Assembly (NCBI GenBank): GCA_963696505.1
Contig: CAVOKN010000006.1
Span: 1-64,000, forward strand
Reading direction: 5' to 3'
Origin: CAVOKN01 sp963696505
GTDB lineage: Bacteria; Pseudomonadota; Gammaproteobacteria; Burkholderiales; Rhodocyclaceae
Length of the DNA: 64,000 bases
Shown here: one piece after another, positions 60,443 to 64,000 of the stretch
Layout of the letters: each line of letters begins with the position of its first letter
How positions within the stretch are numbered: position 1 is the stretch's first letter
Notes under the pieces: model-generated
The model's database searches: none
Told to the model about the DNA's origin: nothing
What the model saw: the letters and a program-made list of their open reading frames with translations, nothing else
Made by a program: the position numbers and the translations under genes

Positions 60443-61271
60443 GAGCGGAAATCAGGGACTGGATCTCGGGCTCGGCGCTGGCCATCAGATCGATCAGCCC
60501 CAGCTCTCCTGACGCCAGCCACTCGGTCTGTTCGGCCGTGGCGGGTTCCAGGGGATTGGGACATCGGCTGGCCACATTGGCCAGCAGCAGGACACCGGCG
60601 ACGTCCTTGGGTGGGACATTGAAGGCGGTCTGGTCGTGATGCGCCACGGCCTCGGCCAGGTCTTCGGCCAAACCCAAGGCGTTGAGAACCGCATGCCCGA
60701 TCTCGCCATGCCACTCGCGCATGACGAACTCGAACTCCTCGGTGTTCTGGGCCAGTTCCGGGTACTTGTTGGCCCGGGACAGCAGGTAGAAGTGGCCGAC
60801 ATCGTGAACCATGCCGGTGAACAGCGCTTCGTCCGGATTGATGCGGGTCATGGCGCGGGCGATGACATAGGCGCGGGCCGCCACGTCAACGCAATGCTCC
60901 CAGACCCGTTTGGCGGTCTCGAACGAGGACTCCAGCTCCTTGGAAGCGAGGAGCTGCTCCATCGCTACTGCCACGGCGGTGGTGCGCACCGCAGAGAAGC
61001 CGACCCGCAGAACAGCCGTCTTGACATCGCTGACCCGTTTGCCCCCCGGGTTGAGCGCGGCCGAATTTGCCAGCCGTACCAGTTTCAGCGAGAGCAGCGG
61101 CTCGGCGCTCACGATCTGCGCCAGCCGGTCCACGTCCGTCTTCGGATTGTTGAGGGCCAGCCGGACCTTCACCGTCGCGTCGATGAAAGTCGGAAAGACG
61201 ACCTCGCCGCTGGAAAGATCGGCGGCAAGCTGTTGGAGAAAGCGAAAAGCGCGTTGATTGGGATCGTTCAT
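60432..61271 (-). CDS. HDOD-domain signalling protein
   Basis: HDOD proteins are HD-like regulators without a fully conserved catalytic site, found in bacterial signalling. The 279-residue protein shows DATVKVRLALNNPKTDVDRL, AEPLLSLKLVRLANSAALNPGG, LRVGFSAVRTTAVAVAMEQL, and the HD-like GMVHDVGHFYLLSRANKYPEL followed by AVAHHDQTAFNVPP. The start at 61271 (MNDPNQRAFRFLQQL) is chosen over a long upstream extension. It is convergent with hoxW and divergent from the lysozyme-inhibitor gene. Its partner or output is unknown. Confidence 0.85.
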   Translation of the reverse strand: MNDPNQRAFRFLQQLAADLSSGEVVFPTFIDATVKVRLALNNPKTDVDRLAQIVSAEPLLSLKLVRLANSAALNPGGKRVSDVKTAVLRVGFSAVRTTAVAVAMEQLLASKELESSFETAKRVWEHCVDVAARAYVIARAMTRINPDEALFTGMVHDVGHFYLLSRANKYPELAQNTEEFEFVMREWHGEIGHAVLNALGLAEDLAEAVAHHDQTAFNVPPKDVAGVLLLANVASRCPNPLEPATAEQTEWLASGELGLIDLMASAEPEIQSLISALKG

Positions 61272-61569
61272 GGAAACTCCGGGCTGGCACAGTGTACGGC
61301 TCGGGGGACATCCCGCTTTAGAGGCAGTTGCCCGCGCCGCGCCGATGGGCCCCGAATCGATACGCGCTGACATAAACTGGCGAACCTCCTCACCCACACC
61401 GCTGAGCCTCGGCATCCATGATGCGAACGACCTGCCTGCTACTGTCCCTTGCCCGCCTATGTCGATCCAGTGCGCCGGCCGGCCTCCGCTAGTCCCGCTC
61501 GTGCGCTCCACCATGATGGCCGAAGCAGCTAGCCCCGTCGAGGCCGGCGAGAGCACCGTAAGCGGGGAC

Positions 61570-61962
61570 GTGAATGGCCAGATCGAGCTGCGAAGCGCTG
61601 ACATCAGGCCGGCCGCGCCACGCCGAGCCGCCCTGCGGGGACTGACTCTTGCTACAGCCGCCGCGCTGGTCGCTGCCGCCTGTGCCCTGCCGGGACGCAC
61701 GCCCGACCGCCCGCCCCTCGACCGCTACCTGCGCTATGTCTGCGCCGACAAGCAGGAACTGGGCATTACCTTCCAGCAGGAGGGCAAGCGGGCGCTGGTG
61801 GTGGCTGGCGGGTGGAGCCATCTCTTGCCGCAGGTGCCGGCGGCCTCGGGTGTGAGATACAGCGACGGCAAGGTCACCCTGCGGACCAAGGGCATGAGTG
61901 CTTCGCTCGACGAGGATGGGCGCACCACCTACCGGGATTGCACGCCGAGCGCGAAGAAGTAG
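61570..61962 (+). CDS. MliC/PliC-like C-type lysozyme inhibitor lipoprotein
   Basis: This protein probably protects the cell wall against host or environmental C-type lysozyme. The C-terminal domain has YVCADKQELGITFQQEGKRA, ASGVRYSDGKVTLRTKGMSA and TTYRDC, the MliC pattern with two cysteines that should form a disulphide. A lipoprotein signal (LRGLTLATAAALVAAAC) precedes it. The start is uncertain. GTG at 61570 with GGGG upstream gives a long but acceptable leader; ATGs at 61513 and 61516 lengthen it further and lack a ribosome-binding site. The 298 bases before it, up to the HDOD start, show no other gene. Confidence 0.72.
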   Translation: MNGQIELRSADIRPAAPRRAALRGLTLATAAALVAAACALPGRTPDRPPLDRYLRYVCADKQELGITFQQEGKRALVVAGGWSHLLPQVPAASGVRYSDGKVTLRTKGMSASLDEDGRTTYRDCTPSAKK

Positions 61963-61976
61963 GCGCGTCAGCGCGA

Positions 61977-62258
61977 CTACTGCCGCTGGGGAATCTGCAC
62001 GAAGATTTCGCCGGCGCGGATCAGGCCCAGTTCGTAACGAGCTCTTTCCTCCGCCGCCTCGGTGCCGGTCTTGAGGTCATTCACCTCGGCCTCCAGACCG
62101 GCATTGCGAGTTTCCAGCTTCTGGTTCACTTCCCGCTGCGCTGCCAGCTGACGGTCCACGTCCCACACGCGCAGCCAGCCGCCCTTGCCGAACCAGAGCG
62201 GCCATTGCACGAGGACAATCAGGGCCAGCAGCACCACTGCCGGCCAGCGACGACCCAT
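61977..62258 (-). CDS. ftsB: Cell division protein FtsB
   Basis: FtsB is a small divisome protein that bridges FtsL and FtsQ. The 93-residue protein has one membrane helix (AVVLLALIVLVQWPLWFG) and a coiled coil (VDRQLAAQREVNQKLETRN, NAGLEAEVNDLKTG), ending with the EERARYELGLIRAGEIFVQ segment typical of FtsB. It lies seven bases downstream of eno, the conserved eno-ftsB arrangement. Confidence 0.93.
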   Translation of the reverse strand: MGRRWPAVVLLALIVLVQWPLWFGKGGWLRVWDVDRQLAAQREVNQKLETRNAGLEAEVNDLKTGTEAAEERARYELGLIRAGEIFVQIPQRQ

Positions 62259-62265
62259 GCCCGCT

Positions 62266-63552
62266 TCAGCGGCGAATGCTGAAGAAGGCCTCCTTGCCGG
62301 GATAGGAGGCGGTGTCGCCCAGATCCTCCTCGATGCGCAGCAACTGGTTGTACTTTGCGATGCGATCCGAGCGGCTGAGCGAGCCGGTCTTGATCTGCAG
62401 CGCATTTAGCCCCACCGCGATATCGGCGATGGTCGAGTCCTCGGTTTCGCCCGAGCGGTGGGAGATGACCGAGGTGTAGCCCGAGCGCTTCGCCATCTCG
62501 ACCGCGGCGAAGGTCTCGGTGAGCGAGCCGATCTGGTTGATCTTGATCAGGATCGAATTCGCCACGCCCTGGGCGATGCCTTCGCGGAAGATCTTGGTGT
62601 TGGTGACGAACAGGTCGTCGCCGACGATCTGCACCCGGTTGCCGAGCTTGTCGGTGAGCTGCTTCCAGCCCGCCCAGTCGCCCTCGGCCATGCCGTCCTC
62701 GATGCTGATGATGGGGTATTTGTCCACCAGCGTGGCCAGGTAGTCGGCGAACTGGCCGGAACTCAGCTCCATCTTCTCCGATGCCAGACGGTACTTGCCG
62801 TCCTTGTAGAACTCGGAGGAGGCGCAGTCGAGGCCCAGCAGAACGTCCTGCCCCGGTTCGTAGCCCGCCTTCTCGATCGCCTGGAGGATCAACAGGATCG
62901 CCTCGTCGTTGCCCGCGACGTTGGGTGCGAAGCCGCCTTCGTCGCCGACGGTGGTCGGATAACCCTTCTTGTCCACCAGCTTCTTCAGCGCCTGGAATAC
63001 CTCGGCCCCGCAGCGCAGCGCCTCGCGGAAGCTCTGGACGCCCACCGGCAGGATCATGAACTCCTGGATGTCGAGCACGTTGTTGGCGTGGGCGCCGCCG
63101 TTGATCACGTTCATCATCGGCACCGGCATCTGCATTGGCCCGGAACCGCCGAAATAGCGGTAGAGCGGCAGCCCGGCCTCCTCCGCCGCGGCCTTGGCCA
63201 CCGCCATCGATACGGCGAGGATGGCATTGGCGCCGAGGCGCGACTTATTCTCCGTGCCGTCGAGTTCGATCAGGGTCTTGTCGACGAAGGCCTGTTCCTC
63301 GGCATCGAGGCCGATGATGGCCTCCGAGATCTCGGTATTCACGTTCTCCACCGCCTGGAGCACGCCCTTCCCGCCGTAGCGCTGGGTGTCGCCGTCGCGC
63401 AGTTCGATCGCCTCCCGCGAACCGGTCGACGCGCCCGAGGGCACGGCCGCGCGGCCCATGACGCCCGATTCGAGCAGTACGTCCGCCTCTACCGTGGGAT
63501 TGCCCCGTGAGTCCAGAATCTCCCTTGCCACCACATCAACGATTGCACTCAT
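62266..63552 (-). CDS. eno: Enolase
   Basis: Enolase converts 2-phosphoglycerate to phosphoenolpyruvate. It would accept the 2-phosphoglycerate made by the glycerate kinase at the other end of the window. The 428-residue protein has AAVPSGASTGSREAIELRD, VPMMNVINGGAHANN, GDEGGFAPN, ISIEDGMAEGDW, and the signature ILIKINQIGSLTETFAA with SHRSGETEDSTIAD. The family start SAIVDVVAREILDSRGNPT follows the ATG at 63552. Confidence 0.97.
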   Translation of the reverse strand: MSAIVDVVAREILDSRGNPTVEADVLLESGVMGRAAVPSGASTGSREAIELRDGDTQRYGGKGVLQAVENVNTEISEAIIGLDAEEQAFVDKTLIELDGTENKSRLGANAILAVSMAVAKAAAEEAGLPLYRYFGGSGPMQMPVPMMNVINGGAHANNVLDIQEFMILPVGVQSFREALRCGAEVFQALKKLVDKKGYPTTVGDEGGFAPNVAGNDEAILLILQAIEKAGYEPGQDVLLGLDCASSEFYKDGKYRLASEKMELSSGQFADYLATLVDKYPIISIEDGMAEGDWAGWKQLTDKLGNRVQIVGDDLFVTNTKIFREGIAQGVANSILIKINQIGSLTETFAAVEMAKRSGYTSVISHRSGETEDSTIADIAVGLNALQIKTGSLSRSDRIAKYNQLLRIEEDLGDTASYPGKEAFFSIRR

Positions 63553-63597
63553 TTTTCGTCCCCGAGCAGATGTTCAAAGAATATTCCCAGAACAGAA

Positions 63598-63888
63598 TCA
63601 AACCCCTTCGACGACCAGCATGTTCATGCTCGCCGCGTTCTGGCGTACTTTCCTGGCGGCCTGGTACTCCGGCGAGTCGTAGAAGCGCTGCGCCGTATCC
63701 GCGCCGTCGAATTCAAGAATCACCAGCCGCGGCGGGTGCCAATCCCCCTCCAGCAGATGCGTCGCGCCGCCGCGCACCACGTAGCGCCCGCCGTACTTCT
63801 CCACCGCCAGTTGCGCCAGCCGCTTGTAGTCCTCGTAAAGCGCCAAGTCGCGCACCTTCGCCTGGGCGATGATATACGCCTTGCTCAT
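63598..63888 (-). CDS. DUF1330 family protein
   Basis: This 96-residue protein of the dimeric ferredoxin-like fold has no established biochemical role. It shows SKAYIIAQAKVRDLALYEDY, GGRYVVRGGATHLLEGDWHP and LVILEFDGADTAQRFYDSPEYQAA, the DUF1330 pattern. The ATG at 63888 overlaps the stop of the gene to its right (ATGA), so the pair is cotranscribed. It lies 45 bases upstream of eno on the same strand. Confidence 0.85.
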   Translation of the reverse strand: MSKAYIIAQAKVRDLALYEDYKRLAQLAVEKYGGRYVVRGGATHLLEGDWHPPRLVILEFDGADTAQRFYDSPEYQAARKVRQNAASMNMLVVEGV

Positions 63889-64000
63889 GACACCTCGTAG
63901 TCGCAGAACAGCAGGTCGGCGACCTCCTCCCACCGGGCAAGCACCGGCAGATGGGCCGAATGCTCGAAGTAGGCGTGCAGATCGGCCTCGCTGTCGAACA
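63885..64000 (-). CDS. C-terminus of a Dabb-like (stress-response alpha-beta barrel) protein, partial
   Basis: The minus strand is open from the window edge to a TGA at 63885. It encodes FDSEADLHAYFEHSAHLP, then ARWEEVADLLFCDYEV. The DLHAYFEHSAH stretch is typical of Dabb domains, small proteins of the ferredoxin-like fold. The N-terminal part lies outside the window. The stop overlaps the DUF1330 start by four bases. Confidence 0.6.
   Translation of the reverse strand, partial: FDSEADLHAYFEHSAHLPVLARWEEVADLLFCDYEVS

Noticed and set aside
1..64000. tRNA or rRNA genes
   Set aside because: I looked for cloverleaf-like and rRNA-like stretches in the intergenic gaps and saw none; a tRNA scan would be decisive.

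Overview
The window looks like a chromosomal segment of a facultatively anaerobic betaproteobacterium, probably Rhodocyclales-like. This is inferred from the high GC content, the smc-zipA-ligA and eno-ftsB gene orders, a NapGH-type periplasmic nitrate reductase locus, and paired soluble group 3b and 3d [NiFe]-hydrogenases. No rRNA, tRNA or CRISPR array was recognised. Identifications come from reading protein motifs, not from database searches.

Layout. 1-2.7 kb: an ISKra4-type insertion sequence (left end outside the window) whose transposase is split at a -1 slippery site, then a frameshifted DDE-transposase element. 2.9-7.9 kb: glycerate 2-kinase, the error-prone polymerase DnaE2 with a palindrome inserted in frame, and a small Cys-rich protein. 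8.0-13.8 kb: a napFDAGHB locus behind an FNR box. Here napF, napA and napH carry four single-base frameshifts, all apparent +1 insertions, while the neighbouring genes are intact. 13.8-19.1 kb: glnD, map and a TerC-family membrane protein preceded by a yybP-ykoY (Mn2+) riboswitch and a sigma70 promoter. A 503-bp internal copy of the ISKra4 transposase abuts that promoter. 19.4-22.7 kb: cupin and zinc-ribbon genes divergent from an arsR-arsC-acr3 arsenic operon with an apparently leaderless promoter. 22.7-29.4 kb: dinB, a DUF484-GGDEF diguanylate cyclase, peptide deformylase, an MTA/MTI phosphorylase, typA, hpt and a DsrE-like protein. 29.5-37.8 kb: smc, zipA, ligA and galU on the minus strand, and queF. 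37.9-42.1 kb: a VapBC-type toxin-antitoxin pair, then a NYN-LOTUS protein overlapping a UvrD-like helicase gene. 42.1-50.3 kb: ChaN-PDZ protein, M1 peptidase, a giant DUF748/AsmA-like protein, dtd and an NlpC/P60 lipoprotein. 50.4-60.4 kb: two divergent soluble hydrogenase operons, group 3b (hydDA, protease, hydBG) and group 3d (hoxFUYHW). 60.4-64 kb: HDOD protein, lysozyme-inhibitor lipoprotein, ftsB, eno, a DUF1330 protein and the tail of a Dabb-like protein.

How it fits together. The cell could exchange electrons between H2 and NAD(P)(H) through two cytoplasmic hydrogenases, and respire nitrate in the periplasm if the nap frameshifts are not real. It can detoxify arsenate by reduction and arsenite efflux, and may respond to manganese through the TerC riboswitch. 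Mobile-element remnants, intergenic hairpin repeats (two of them sitting exactly between convergent genes) and the damaged nap locus are the main signs of genome flux. The strongest points to check are the nap frameshift cluster, the palindrome inside dnaE2, the riboswitch/IS junction, the NYN-LOTUS/helicase pair and the double hydrogenase island.
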